Assembly: GCA_021787735.1 (NCBI GenBank)
Contig: JAJYLL010000053.1
Span: 1 to 32,438, forward strand
Length of the DNA: 32,438 nucleotides
Reading direction: 5' to 3'
DNA from: Acidobacteriota bacterium
Lineage (GTDB): Bacteria; Acidobacteriota; Terriglobia; UBA7540
This document shows positions 24,101-32,213 of the stretch, one piece after another. Numbering within the stretch: position 1 is the stretch's first letter; each line of letters starts with the position of its first letter. Below the pieces are notes generated by a model. The model saw only the letters and a program-made list of their open reading frames with translations. It had not been told where the DNA came from and made no database searches. A program made the translations under genes and the position numbers.

Positions 24101-25417
24101 TTAATGGGAGTACGGAATCCAAACTGTCTTTGCGGTCTTGATATCCAGAAGCTCCACAGCGTTTGCCGAGATCTGCAGCACAGTGAAACTGTTCTCAAAC
24201 GTTTCGCCTTTGGGGACGATAAACACGTTCCCGTGGTCGGAAATGACGGCGTGCATTCCGGCCCCCTTCTTTTCAATAAACCCGATGAGCATCAGGTCGG
24301 AGAAGGTTGTCTGTGCAGGGGAATTTGCCGCTGCGGTAATTGCCTGGTTTGCCGGCGCAACCGGCCGGGCTGGCCGCAAAACCCCGGGCTTCGGTGTGAA
24401 CTCAAACGGGTTCCGCGCCGGGATCGCCAGTGCCTCGCGGGGCCTCAGTTCGACCCGAATGCCGGGCTGTTGCGCGTGAACGTCAAAAATCGGGTAGCCT
24501 TCCAGCTCCGCGACCACCCGGACCACGGGAGGATTTCCCTGGCGCCACTGTGCCACGCGGACGCTTTTCAGCACGGGCGACCCCACTTGGTAAACACTCT
24601 TAGCACTTGCATCGCGCGCATCTTTTAAGTCAATCACCAGGCGGAAGGGGTTCGTAAGCTGGAAAACGCGATAGGGAACCGAGCGTGAGCTTGAGATGTC
24701 GAAAGTGGTTTGGCCCTTGTCATCCGGCTTGATGGATATGCCGGACACCAGCGCCAGCGTGTCAGGCTTGTTGCGGCCGGCCATTTTCAGGTCCGGGCTG
24801 GCCACGGGGACAAGCCTGTCGTGGGGCGGCAACTCGGGACCCGTCAGGCTGGCCGACAGGTCCTTAAACCTGTGAACTGGGAAAACCGTATTGGGCTCGG
24901 GAGCCTCCTGGGCGCTTTGCCTGGCAGGCTTCTTGCCGCTATCTGGCGGATCGGGTTTCGCCGTGTTCGAGGCGTCGTAGGCGCTCTCCGCAGCCGTTGG
25001 CTTGAGTTCAATCCGGATTCCCGATGGTTGACGTTTGATGGTATATTCCGGGGCGCCTTTCAGGTCGGCGACGATGCGAACGACGGCAGGATCGAGCTTC
25101 CACTGGCTGGCGCGGACGCGGGCAAGGACCTCGGACTGGGCCGCATACTCACCCTTCAGGTCGGTTTCATGAGCTCCCTGCAAGTCCAGCACCAGCCGGT
25201 GAGGATGGGCCAACTTGAGCGTCTGGTAGGGCACGGGCTGCGTGAGAGAGATGTCGATCGTCACCGCTCCACCCGGCGCATCGTGGATGGAAATCCCCTG
25301 AACCAGCGGCTGATCAGACGCCTGGCCGGAGGCCACAACGCGGCGAGCCTGTAGCGTCGCCATCGCTAACAGAATTGAGAATGAAATAGTTGCGGCCTTA
25401 GCCGCCCTTGACGACAT
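24101..25417 (-). CDS. Secreted AMIN-domain protein with PilP-like C-terminus
   Basis: The product is 438 residues from the ATG at 25417, which has GGAG six bases upstream; an ATG four codons earlier lacks one. A signal peptide (about 1-28) is followed by two AMIN domains (about 37-125 and 200-310), each with VxxISI...G..T.DIS, SVPY or PVPY, HPHRLVLDLQ or NPFRLVIDLK, and GIRVEL. AMIN domains target periplasmic proteins such as PilQ and amidases to the envelope. The tail (about 365-438) with MLIGFIEKKGAGMHAVIS, GNVFIVPKGE and an ELLD segment resembles the PilP beta-domain of type IV pilus and type II secretion systems. It may link a pilus or secretion machine to the wall, but no pil genes are near. 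Its promoter is strong. Confidence 0.78.
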   Translation of the reverse strand: MSSRAAKAATISFSILLAMATLQARRVVASGQASDQPLVQGISIHDAPGGAVTIDISLTQPVPYQTLKLAHPHRLVLDLQGAHETDLKGEYAAQSEVLARVRASQWKLDPAVVRIVADLKGAPEYTIKRQPSGIRIELKPTAAESAYDASNTAKPDPPDSGKKPARQSAQEAPEPNTVFPVHRFKDLSASLTGPELPPHDRLVPVASPDLKMAGRNKPDTLALVSGISIKPDDKGQTTFDISSSRSVPYRVFQLTNPFRLVIDLKDARDASAKSVYQVGSPVLKSVRVAQWRQGNPPVVRVVAELEGYPIFDVHAQQPGIRVELRPREALAIPARNPFEFTPKPGVLRPARPVAPANQAITAAANSPAQTTFSDLMLIGFIEKKGAGMHAVISDHGNVFIVPKGETFENSFTVLQISANAVELLDIKTAKTVWIPYSH

Positions 25418-25497
25418 TCCCGTCTCCATGGCCAGGCAAACCTTACGGCCGGTCTGGTTACGGCCCCCGTGTTGTCAGATGTACGGAGCTAAAGCCA

Positions 25498-25526
25498 AAT
25501 ATACCGGGCTGGAATACGGGTGTCAA
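25498..25526 (-). promoter_or_regulatory. Strong sigma-70-type promoter of the AMIN gene
   Basis: Perfect TTGACA (25526-25521) and TATATT (25503-25498; 5 of 6) are exactly 17 nt apart on the minus strand. Transcription would start near 25491, giving a leader of about 74 nt with a direct repeat of GGCCGTAA. Confidence 0.7.
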
Positions 25527-25657
25527 GCAGGGGATCCCTGCATGAAGGGGCGGGTCTTACCCGCAGCGATCTCCCTTGTTGGTGCGTTTCACGGGTGGCA
25601 GGTGGTCGTGCGCACACGCGATATTGAGGACACGCTTGCGTTGCCCTTCCGGTTCAA

Positions 25658-25858
25658 TCAAACTTTCACTACGGGGAGGGTGATTGCGAACATGACCGAG
25701 CTTGTAAGCAGGGCGAGCGCGGCCCCGGGCAGTGCCAAGTGCCCCAGCAGCCCGGCAACCACGGCCATTTTCTTTGAGAGCATAAGGGTTCCCAGGTAGG
25801 CGGCTGCGCCCGCGATGAATACTCCGCTGATCAGGTTCAGAACCAGTTGGTGTGTCAT
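25658..25858 (-). pseudogene. Truncated permease of a Zn/Mn-type ABC transporter
   Basis: The 66-codon frame starts MTHQLVLNLISGVFIAGAAA and continues to KMAVVAGLLGHLALPGAALALL, which is the N-terminus of ZnuB/MntB-type (ABC-3) permeases. Those are normally about 270 residues with eight or so membrane helices; here the homology ends after about 52 residues and a stop follows, with no continuation in any frame up to the AMIN gene promoter. It starts 14 bp after the broken ATPase gene, in normal operon order. The remnant cannot form a channel. A 3' deletion is the likely cause. Confidence 0.8.
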
Positions 25859-25871
25859 CGTTCAAAGCACC

Positions 25872-26587
25872 TCAGTGAACATGAAACTTGACCTCAACCC
25901 CGTAAACGTCACTCAATACCTCCGGGGTCAGCACTTCCTTGGGAATCCCATAGCAACGGTGACCGAATCTCGACCGACACAGAAAGTGCATGGAGTATGC
26001 CAACACGATGTTCAAATCGTAGGTGACATTAAAAATGGTCAGCTTCTGCGAACGCCAAACGTCTCGCAAGAGCGAATAAATCGTCTCGCCGCCGGCGATA
26101 TCCACTGCGGCTGTCGGCTCATCCAGAAACAGCACGTTTGGGCGAGAGGCAAGGACCCACGCGACAAGCATCCTTTGAAATTGCCCGCCCGACAGGTAAC
26201 CTGCGCGCTCATTCAGGACCTCTTTTTTGCAGCCCAACTTGGGAAATAGAAGTCAAAACTTCCTCGCGCTTCAGTTTCTTAATCCTTTACCGTCAGGGGC
26301 ATGTCTCTTACAGACGTCTGATTGAGACCCTGAGGAAGGTAGCCGACTCTTGCCTTCTTGTGGTGCCAGTTGACGTGGCCTTCGTGCGGCAGCAGGCCCA
26401 AAAGGGCCTTGACTAACACTGATTTCCCCGATCCGTTCAGACCCAGGATGGTCAGGAATTCACCCTCTTCAACAGTAAAGTCCAGACCAGGCAGGATAAG
26501 AGAGCCGTCCAGGACCACTCTGAGATTCTTGACTTCCAGCAGAATATCGCTAATGGGCTCAGTTCTTGTCCCCATCGGCCGGCACAT
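25872..26587 (-). pseudogene. Frameshifted ATPase of a Zn/Mn-type ABC transporter
   Basis: Two halves of one ZnuC/MntA-like ATPase lie in different frames. The first (26587-26279) has LEVKNLRVVLDG, Walker A GLNGSGKS and Q-loop GYLPQ, then stops at VKD. The second (26237-25872) has the signature YLSGGQFQRML, Walker B VLFLDEP and C-terminal LTPEVLSDVYGVEVKFHVH. Between them KKLKREEVLTSISQVGLQK lies in a third frame, so two one-base shifts are needed. The second is explained by one extra A in the A6 run at 26223-26228. The switch histidine is also changed (VTYDL for VTHDL). With the truncated permease this marks a decayed metal-uptake operon; no solute-binding protein gene is visible. Confidence 0.85.
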
Positions 26588-26690
26588 GCCTCAATGCGGG
26601 AAAGAGTGCGGTCAGAGGACGAAATCCATGGAACCGGGAAAACGCTTGTATACAATAATCGCAATCGCATGCCTCAAAAGAAAGAAGAGG

Positions 26691-26751
26691 GTAGCGAGGG
26701 CCTCCAGGGTTGAGGTCTGCGGCCCGGCGTAGCGGTAACTTTACGTCGCCA
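26691..26751 (+). repeat. Dispersed ~62-bp repeat, copy A
   Basis: GTAGCGAGG opens the unit, TTGAGGTCTGCGGCCCGGCG fills the middle, and GTAGCGGTAACTTTACGTCGCCA ends it (given here as GTAGCGGTAACT plus TTACGTCGCCA). Copy B lies at 27611-27672 in the same orientation. The two copies bracket the TPR gene. No coding potential. Confidence 0.75.
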
Positions 26752-26885
26752 TGCGGTCGGCGGGGAATTCCAATGCTCGCAGACAGAGTGCGAATGGGGT
26801 GTCCAAAGCGCAAATTGCGCAGCTCGCGCTGACGCCGTACCATGGTGACGGGCGTTGTTTATTCCGAGCGGCGCGGAGGACCTGA

Positions 26886-27605
26886 TTGAATCTGCGGAAG
26901 ACTCATGGAACTTCACTGCGAGCGACCGTTCTGCTTGTGGTAGTGTTCCTGTCTCTTCTCGTGGCCGGGCTTACGGGCCGAAGCGCCGAAGCTCGGCACG
27001 GCGCTGGAGCGGGCCAGGCCCATTATCAGCAAGGTCTTGAGGCATTCAACAAGCGCGACTGGCCTGCGGCAATTCGTCAACTGCGCTGGGCGCTCGAATA
27101 TCTGCCCAAGTCTCCCGACGTCCACAATTCTCTCGGATTGGCCTACCTGCATAGCGGAGACGCTGACCATGCTGCCGTCGAATTCCGCAGAGCCATCGCC
27201 CTCAAGCCGGACTTCGCGGAAGCCTATTACAACATGGCCCGGGCGATCGAGCGCCGCGATGATGCGAACGGCGCAGTCCAGTTCTATCAGTGGGCGGTTC
27301 ATTCAGGACTCCCGAAGGTGGAAGCCCATGATGCAAGGGGTTTCCTCCTGATCCATCATGGCGACCTGCCGGGCGCAGAGTCACAGTTTGAAGCTGCCAT
27401 TAAGGATGATCCCTCGTCGTCCAGCGCCCATTTCCACCTGGGAACCGCATTCTGGCTTCAGCAAAAGTACCCCGAAGCCATCGCCGAGCTGAAGAAGGCC
27501 CTCGCGCTCGATCCTTCAAACGCAAAGGCGAGTTATTACCTTGGGCTGGCTTCCCAGCACCTGAATCAAACAAAGGGTCGCCCGCCGGGATCGGTGCCGC
27601 GGTAA
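26886..27605 (+). CDS. Secreted tetratricopeptide-repeat protein
   Basis: The product is 239 residues from a TTG at 26886 with GGAGG seven bases upstream, a clear case for a non-ATG start. Residues 1-36 form a signal peptide or membrane anchor (hydrophobic ATVLLVVVFLSLLVAGL). The rest is about five TPR units, for example HYQQGLEAFNKRDWPAAIRQ, VHNSLGLAYLHSGDADHAA, AYYNMARAIERRDDANGAV and AHFHLGTAFWLQQKYPEAI, each ending in LKPD- or LDPS-type turns. It should act as a periplasmic or membrane-attached protein-binding scaffold. No partner is suggested by neighbours. It is bracketed by a direct repeat, which may reflect past mobility or duplication. Confidence 0.87.
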   Translation: MNLRKTHGTSLRATVLLVVVFLSLLVAGLTGRSAEARHGAGAGQAHYQQGLEAFNKRDWPAAIRQLRWALEYLPKSPDVHNSLGLAYLHSGDADHAAVEFRRAIALKPDFAEAYYNMARAIERRDDANGAVQFYQWAVHSGLPKVEAHDARGFLLIHHGDLPGAESQFEAAIKDDPSSSSAHFHLGTAFWLQQKYPEAIAELKKALALDPSNAKASYYLGLASQHLNQTKGRPPGSVPR

Positions 27606-27610
27606 AGCTG

Positions 27611-27672
27611 GTAGCGAGGTCCCCCCGAGGTTGAGGTTTGCGCCCCGTCGTAGCGGCGACTTTACGTCGCCA
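27611..27672 (+). repeat. Dispersed ~62-bp repeat, copy B
   Basis: It begins GTAGCGAGG, has TTGAGGTTTGCGCCCCGTCG in the middle and ends GTAGCGGCGACTTTACGTCG plus CCA, matching copy A in order and orientation. GGCGAC/GTCGCC forms a tight hairpin around TTTAC. It begins five bases after the stop of the TPR gene, so it could also cap that transcript. Confidence 0.75.
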
Positions 27673-27769
27673 CCCGCGTTGGGTTCGCCAGACTTGGTTG
27701 GGATTGAATAGCGCGTCTATAACGTCATTGCCGTTGTCAAGGCACAGTTCAATATCTGCGAGCCGTAGG

Positions 27770-27821
27770 CGGGATCAAGGGCTCCGACGAAATCGAGATC
27801 CATCGCAGGCCCTTGATCCCG
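27770..27821. repeat. Long perfect hairpin between convergent genes
   Basis: CGGGATCAAGGGC (27770-27782) and GCCCTTGATCCCG (27809-27821) are a perfect 13-bp inverted repeat with a 26-nt loop. It lies between the TPR gene and the convergent protease gene. No T-run follows on either strand, so it is not a classical intrinsic terminator, though it might protect 3' ends. I see no gene elsewhere in the 327-bp gap. Confidence 0.6.
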
Positions 27822-27932
27822 ACGCGCTCGGGTCTGGCCGATGCGTTCGGCAGCCAGTCGAACCGCCCAACGGGTCGAGTAGCTAGGCAAGCCTCAACGG
27901 CGCCTCCGGCCCGGACAGCCTGCCGCATCCAC

Positions 27933-30900
27933 TTACTGGCAGGTACCGGCGCTCACCGGACACCGTGGATATGCCGGTTGCTTCGGGAACGCCGGCATCC
28001 ACGGCGGCGGTGGGGGCACGGCCACTGGTTCGCTCGCAATCTGCTTGAGCAGTACGTGGACGGCGGTTTCGATCTGGGTGTCACGATTCTGTTGTGCCAA
28101 CAGTCCGGGATTGACATGCACCGGAATTGAAGGAACCACGCCGATATTCTCGACCGCCCACTTCGAGTTGGTGCCGTACATGGCGACTTCGGATACTACC
28201 TGCCGCCCGCCATCAAGGAGAGTGAACTGGTTGTCATATCCGCGCACGCCTGCCCAGGTGCGCGAACCGATGGTTGGTCCAAGGTGGTACTGCTGAAAGC
28301 GATACGCGAAGATGTCGCCGTCGGAGGCCGAGCCGGCGTCGATCAACGCCGCCATGTGACCAATATACGCGTCCTCCGGACTCTGATTGTACGCGCCATG
28401 ACGGTCGGTCCAGGCTGCCACCATCTTTTGCGTGAGCTGGTTGAACAGGATGGTGTCGATGAAACCGCCGAGGTTCCAACGGTCATCGATAATAAGCCCG
28501 GGCTTGTTGATTTGACTATAGAATTGCCGCACGAACTCGTGCAAACCGGTGGCTTCCATGTCGTCCAGATACACGTAGCCGATCTTGCCGTCAGAGAGTT
28601 TGGTCACCTCGCGCCGGTTGTTGTTGATCCAGTGCAGCAGATGCAGCTTTCCACTGTTGACGATCGGCTTCACCAGGATGGTCCACGGTTTGCCGGTAGG
28701 CGTGGCTGCCATCGTAAGCGATACGGTCTGCCCCAGGGTGCCCTGCAAGAGCTCATACGGATTGGTCGGGGCGGCCAGCGGCTGGCCGTTGATCGCCAGC
28801 ACGTAATCCCCCTCCTTTACCTTAAGCCCCGGCTGGGCCAGCGGCGCGTAATAGCCCGGCACAGTATTGTCGCCGTGGAAGATGCGCTTGAGGTAGTAGC
28901 GCCCGGCTTTGGCGTCCAGTGCAAATTCAACGCCCAGGCCGGCAGTCGGCTGCGGAGCGGTCTTCCAGCCCATGGCGCCGCCGGAGATATACATGTGGCT
29001 CTCGGCCAGCGAGGCGATCATATTGCCAATGATGTAGTTGAGATCTTCCCGATCTTGCACCAGCGGCAGCAGCGCCCCGTAGTGCTTGCCGATATCCGAC
29101 CACTTGCTCTTGATCAGCTCGGGATTTACGAAGTAATCGCGCACATTGCGGCAGGCTTCGTTGAAAATCTCCCCCCATTCCGCCCGCGGATCAACCCGCA
29201 GTTGCATGTGCGAGGTATCGAGTGCCTTGACCTTGGCGTCCTTCTTAAACACCGCCGGGCGCAACACCCATTTGCCGTGCAGTTCGTAGAGCAGCGTCGA
29301 GCCGTCGACCGACAGCGCGAAGCCCTTGGCAATAGCTTTGCCTTGGGCCAGCGTCAACCCCTTGCGCTTGGTCAAGCTGTAAGCACGCAATTGCGACACC
29401 TCGCCCGGAATGGCCCCGCCCAGCACGGGCACCGGCGCGGTCGCGTAGTAAACGACGCCTTTGAATTGCGCAACCTGCATGATGTTCGCCGCCGGCACCG
29501 GCACCTGAACCGCTCGCTCAATGAGGCCAGGGAAATCGATCTTCACCGGGGGTATCGCCGGCTTACCCTTAGTCTTGTCCTTGCTCGTCTTTTTGCCATG
29601 CTTCGGCTTATGCGAGGCAGCAGTGGGGCGCTGCGTGCGCGGCGCGAACGGTGAGGGCGTGTCGGCCTGGAGCGTGGTCACGTACAGGCCGTCCGGGACC
29701 GCGCCGGAGGCGCCGAAGTTATAGCTCGATAGCACCGGGTTTACGAGGCGGGCGGACACGAAAAACAGGTACTTGCCGTTGTGTGAAAAGACCGGGTGGC
29801 TGTCACTGAAATCACCACGACTGATCTGGTGCAAGACGCCGCTATCGACCCCGGATATGAACAGGGCGCGCAGATGGTTGGGCAGGTGCCTGGAGAACGC
29901 CAGCCAGCGACTGTCCGGTGAGAACGCGGCGTCCTGGAATGCGCCAATGACCATCTGCCGGTCCGAGGCCACTTCTTTCCGCACGCCGGTCTTTGTGTTC
30001 ACCAGCCACAACTGCTGCCGCGAGTTGGTGTAGGTCAACCAGTGACCATCGGGACTCCATACCAAGGGTCCCGAGTAGGTCCGATCGCCCTCCTGCGTCA
30101 ATGCGCGGGGCGCGCCCTGGTCGTCAGCGGCGCGCAACATCACTTGGCTGTCCAATCCGTCGTCTCGTATATAAGCGATCCATTTGCCATTCGGTGACCA
30201 GGAGGGATCCTTGTCGTTACTAGCCACGGTCTTGCTCAGATCCGTGGTGTGTCCGTAATCGACCGGCACGGTGAACAGGGCGCCGCGCGCGCTGAAAACC
30301 GCCAGCTTGCCGTCCGGCGCCACACCCGCACCGCGGATCATCTTTGCCGCGGCATATTCATACGGCAGCGTATGCGAGCCACTCAGCGGCACCGTGACCG
30401 GTGCCTGTGTCACCTTGCCGGTCGCGAACGAATACACGTAAAGCTTGCCACCGTCGGACATCGCGATACCGGAATTGCCCGCGCTCGGCCAATCGACATC
30501 GTAGGTCGTAAAATGCGTAACCTGCCGGGCGGAATCAGTCTTAAGGTTCTTCTCCCACAGATTGAGTACGCCGTTGGCGCCGCGGTCCGATGCAAAAAAT
30601 AGCTTGCCGCCCACCCACATCGGGAAGGCGTCTTCACCCTTCCAGTGGGTCAACTGTTTGCTTGCGCCGGTGGCTAGATCATAGCTGTAGATATTGTCTG
30701 CTTGCCCGCCGTAATAGTGCTTGCGGTGAAATGTGCGCAGGATGCGGGATAATTTGTTGTAAGCGACCGCCGTGCCACCGCTATTGAACGACAGTGGTCC
30801 AGTCCACGGCATCGGTAGCGCCGTGGGTAATCCCCCGGTGATCGGCACCTCGAAGGCGCGCTCAATCTGTGGATTGAAGCTATCGCGTCGCGACAGGAAG

Positions 30901-31328
30901 ACAACGTCGCGGCTGTCAGGCGTCCAGCCGACGACGATGTTGTCCGGTACAGTCCCGATTTTGCCGTTCATGGGCTTATTTATCGAACGCCAGGTCAGTT
31001 CCTTAACGGGGCCGCCTTCAATCGACACCACATAAACGTCGGAATTACCGCGGTACCAGCCGGTAAAGGCGACCCACTTGCCATTAGGTGATACCACCGG
31101 ATGCGAGTCGTAACCCGAATCCCCGGTCAGGCGCACGGCCTCGCCTCCGTGCACCCCCACCTTCCACACCGCGCTCCCGGCTTCGAACACCAAGGTGTCA
31201 CCGTGGATGCTGGGATAGCGGATCAACGCCTGTACCGGGCCGGGCGCCCCTTGGGCGGGCACGTTGTGCGAAAGCAGAATAAACAAGAGCGCTGCACCGA
31301 GCGCGTGAGCAAAAGTTTTGAATGTCAT
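27933..31328 (-). CDS. Secreted tricorn-type S41 protease
   Basis: The 1131-residue product has a signal peptide (about 1-26, ending VPAQ). Two beta-propellers built of PD40/WD-like strands cover about 35-590 (for example HPVVSPNGKWVAFTGW and DPSWSPNGKWIAYIRD). A Lys/Pro-rich linker follows near 585-610, then C1, a PDZ domain (about 790-880, LKVKEGDYVLAINGQPL) and the C2 catalytic domain. The tricorn tetrad is complete: Ser777-His778 in AESHMYI, nucleophile Ser1002 in GSASDGD and Glu1060 in VENIGVVPSI. Tricorn proteases trim peptides; this one should act in the periplasm or outside. The tail ends in a Pro-rich stretch. GAGGA lies eight bases before the ATG. It stands alone in transcription. 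Confidence 0.93.
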   Translation of the reverse strand: MTFKTFAHALGAALLFILLSHNVPAQGAPGPVQALIRYPSIHGDTLVFEAGSAVWKVGVHGGEAVRLTGDSGYDSHPVVSPNGKWVAFTGWYRGNSDVYVVSIEGGPVKELTWRSINKPMNGKIGTVPDNIVVGWTPDSRDVVFLSRRDSFNPQIERAFEVPITGGLPTALPMPWTGPLSFNSGGTAVAYNKLSRILRTFHRKHYYGGQADNIYSYDLATGASKQLTHWKGEDAFPMWVGGKLFFASDRGANGVLNLWEKNLKTDSARQVTHFTTYDVDWPSAGNSGIAMSDGGKLYVYSFATGKVTQAPVTVPLSGSHTLPYEYAAAKMIRGAGVAPDGKLAVFSARGALFTVPVDYGHTTDLSKTVASNDKDPSWSPNGKWIAYIRDDGLDSQVMLRAADDQGAPRALTQEGDRTYSGPLVWSPDGHWLTYTNSRQQLWLVNTKTGVRKEVASDRQMVIGAFQDAAFSPDSRWLAFSRHLPNHLRALFISGVDSGVLHQISRGDFSDSHPVFSHNGKYLFFVSARLVNPVLSSYNFGASGAVPDGLYVTTLQADTPSPFAPRTQRPTAASHKPKHGKKTSKDKTKGKPAIPPVKIDFPGLIERAVQVPVPAANIMQVAQFKGVVYYATAPVPVLGGAIPGEVSQLRAYSLTKRKGLTLAQGKAIAKGFALSVDGSTLLYELHGKWVLRPAVFKKDAKVKALDTSHMQLRVDPRAEWGEIFNEACRNVRDYFVNPELIKSKWSDIGKHYGALLPLVQDREDLNYIIGNMIASLAESHMYISGGAMGWKTAPQPTAGLGVEFALDAKAGRYYLKRIFHGDNTVPGYYAPLAQPGLKVKEGDYVLAINGQPLAAPTNPYELLQGTLGQTVSLTMAATPTGKPWTILVKPIVNSGKLHLLHWINNNRREVTKLSDGKIGYVYLDDMEATGLHEFVRQFYSQINKPGLIIDDRWNLGGFIDTILFNQLTQKMVAAWTDRHGAYNQSPEDAYIGHMAALIDAGSASDGDIFAYRFQQYHLGPTIGSRTWAGVRGYDNQFTLLDGGRQVVSEVAMYGTNSKWAVENIGVVPSIPVHVNPGLLAQQNRDTQIETAVHVLLKQIASEPVAVPPPPPWMPAFPKQPAYPRCPVSAGTCQ

Positions 31329-31663
31329 CTATTAATCCTCGGCAGCGGATCCAAGAGACACCACAGAGGACCCATGCAGCAGGTCCCTTGGTATCAAAAC
31401 ACCGAAAAAATGGCCGCTCCTACTCTATAAATGGCCGCACACTTCCGCTTAGTATCGAAGGACATCCGAAATATTCCCCAAGCTGTATTCCTTGCCAATT
31501 CGTAATCAAGTTTCCAGATTCCAGGAACTTTCAGGCCGAAACTACGCAGAGGCCGGCTCTTTATCAGATGAAAATACTCGGCTGACAGTTGCCGCGTTGC
31601 TTGTGCCAGTTGCTTGGCTTCTTCTTTCTCCCTGTAGGCACAGATGTCCCTCAAAGCCTCACG
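31329..31663. other. Intergenic stretch, no gene recognised
   Basis: Upstream of the protease gene, apart from its GAGGA ribosome site, I see no clear promoter, repeat or RNA gene. An 86-codon minus-strand frame at 31394-31654 is open but has no known motif and no good ribosome site, so I do not call it. Confidence 0.4.
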
Positions 31664-31840
31664 CTAATCAGAATGGCGCTGGGGGCACAGAAAAGCGATG
31701 TCCGCGGGATGGTCGTCGGGCATGGTCGCAAGCTTGCCCTGATGGGGGTGGCTATCGGCAGCGCCGGGCCTCAGCGAGGACCTCCGACCTTTAGATCCGA
31801 CGTTCTTCTGGTGGCGATTGCTAACGGTACAGTATTCTAG
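31664..31840 (+). pseudogene. Remnant of a MacB/FtsX-type ABC permease (acidobacterial duplicated type)
   Basis: The frame LIRMALGAQKSDVRGMVVGH and then GRKLALMGVAIGSAG matches the conserved stretch near the C-terminus of MacB-like permeases, where IGIRMALGAxxxDV is followed by a Gly/Leu-rich membrane helix. The next segment, PPTFRSDVLLVAIAN, resembles the DPLTF segment that opens the last helix, but the part between is deleted and a stop follows. Nothing remains of the long N-terminal part. Such permeases, of about 800 residues, are abundant in acidobacteria, so this is a small dead fragment and a clue to the organism. Confidence 0.7.
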
Positions 31841-32070
31841 CGCCATGCCGCGACTCCAGCGTTTCTTCGTCACCGTACGCCTTCCAGATAGTTTCTTGCC
31901 CTCGCTCATGGGGAGAGGGTGGGCGCGCTAGCGACCGGGTGAGGGGTCTTTTGAAAACTGGTGCTGGAGTGATTTGGTGATTGGGCGATTGAGTGATTGC
32001 AAGAACCCTGTCTGGCAGCGCAGACCCTCGTGGCCTGCAGTTCTTACGCCCTCTTTGCGCTACTTGCTCA

Positions 32071-32115
32071 GGCCCGGAGGGCCGAAAGAATTTAGCCCAC
32101 GCCGTGAGCTGTGGG
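32071..32115 (-). repeat. REP-like double palindrome beside the transposase
   Basis: Two adjacent stem-loops: GGCCC/GGGCC around GGA (32071-32083), and CCCAC/GTGGG with an imperfect inner stem (32096-32115), separated by GAAAGAATTTAG. The paired-hairpin form and position about 100 bp beyond the 3' end of a RAYT gene fit REP sequences, which such transposases recognise. Confidence 0.55.
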
Positions 32116-32213
32116 AATCGACTCGCGTTAAAATCCCCAAAGCCCCTCGGGTGGCGCAGATTCGCGCTTTGTCGAGTCTGCGATCCCGCGCAGCGGGACG
32201 TTTCTTCCTGTCA

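Noticed and set aside
26222..26237. Programmed -1 frameshift at the A6G sequence in the ABC ATPase
   Set aside because: The reading phase at the A-run does not fit the slippery A-AAA-AAG register, the shift needed is +1, and a second frameshift, a changed switch His and a truncated permease argue for decay.
28284..29654. 456-codon plus-strand frame
   Set aside because: Antisense to the tricorn-type protease, whose minus-strand frame has the complete catalytic tetrad.
31394..31654. 86-codon minus-strand frame upstream of the protease gene
   Set aside because: Charged N-terminal part looks protein-like, but there is no recognised motif, no good ribosome site and no homologue I can name.
31900..31990. 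GC-rich stretch with GGGGAGAGGGTGGGCGCG and repeated GTGATTGGG/GAGTGATT segments
   Set aside because: Resembles common low-information intergenic sequence; no clear palindrome or second copy in the window.
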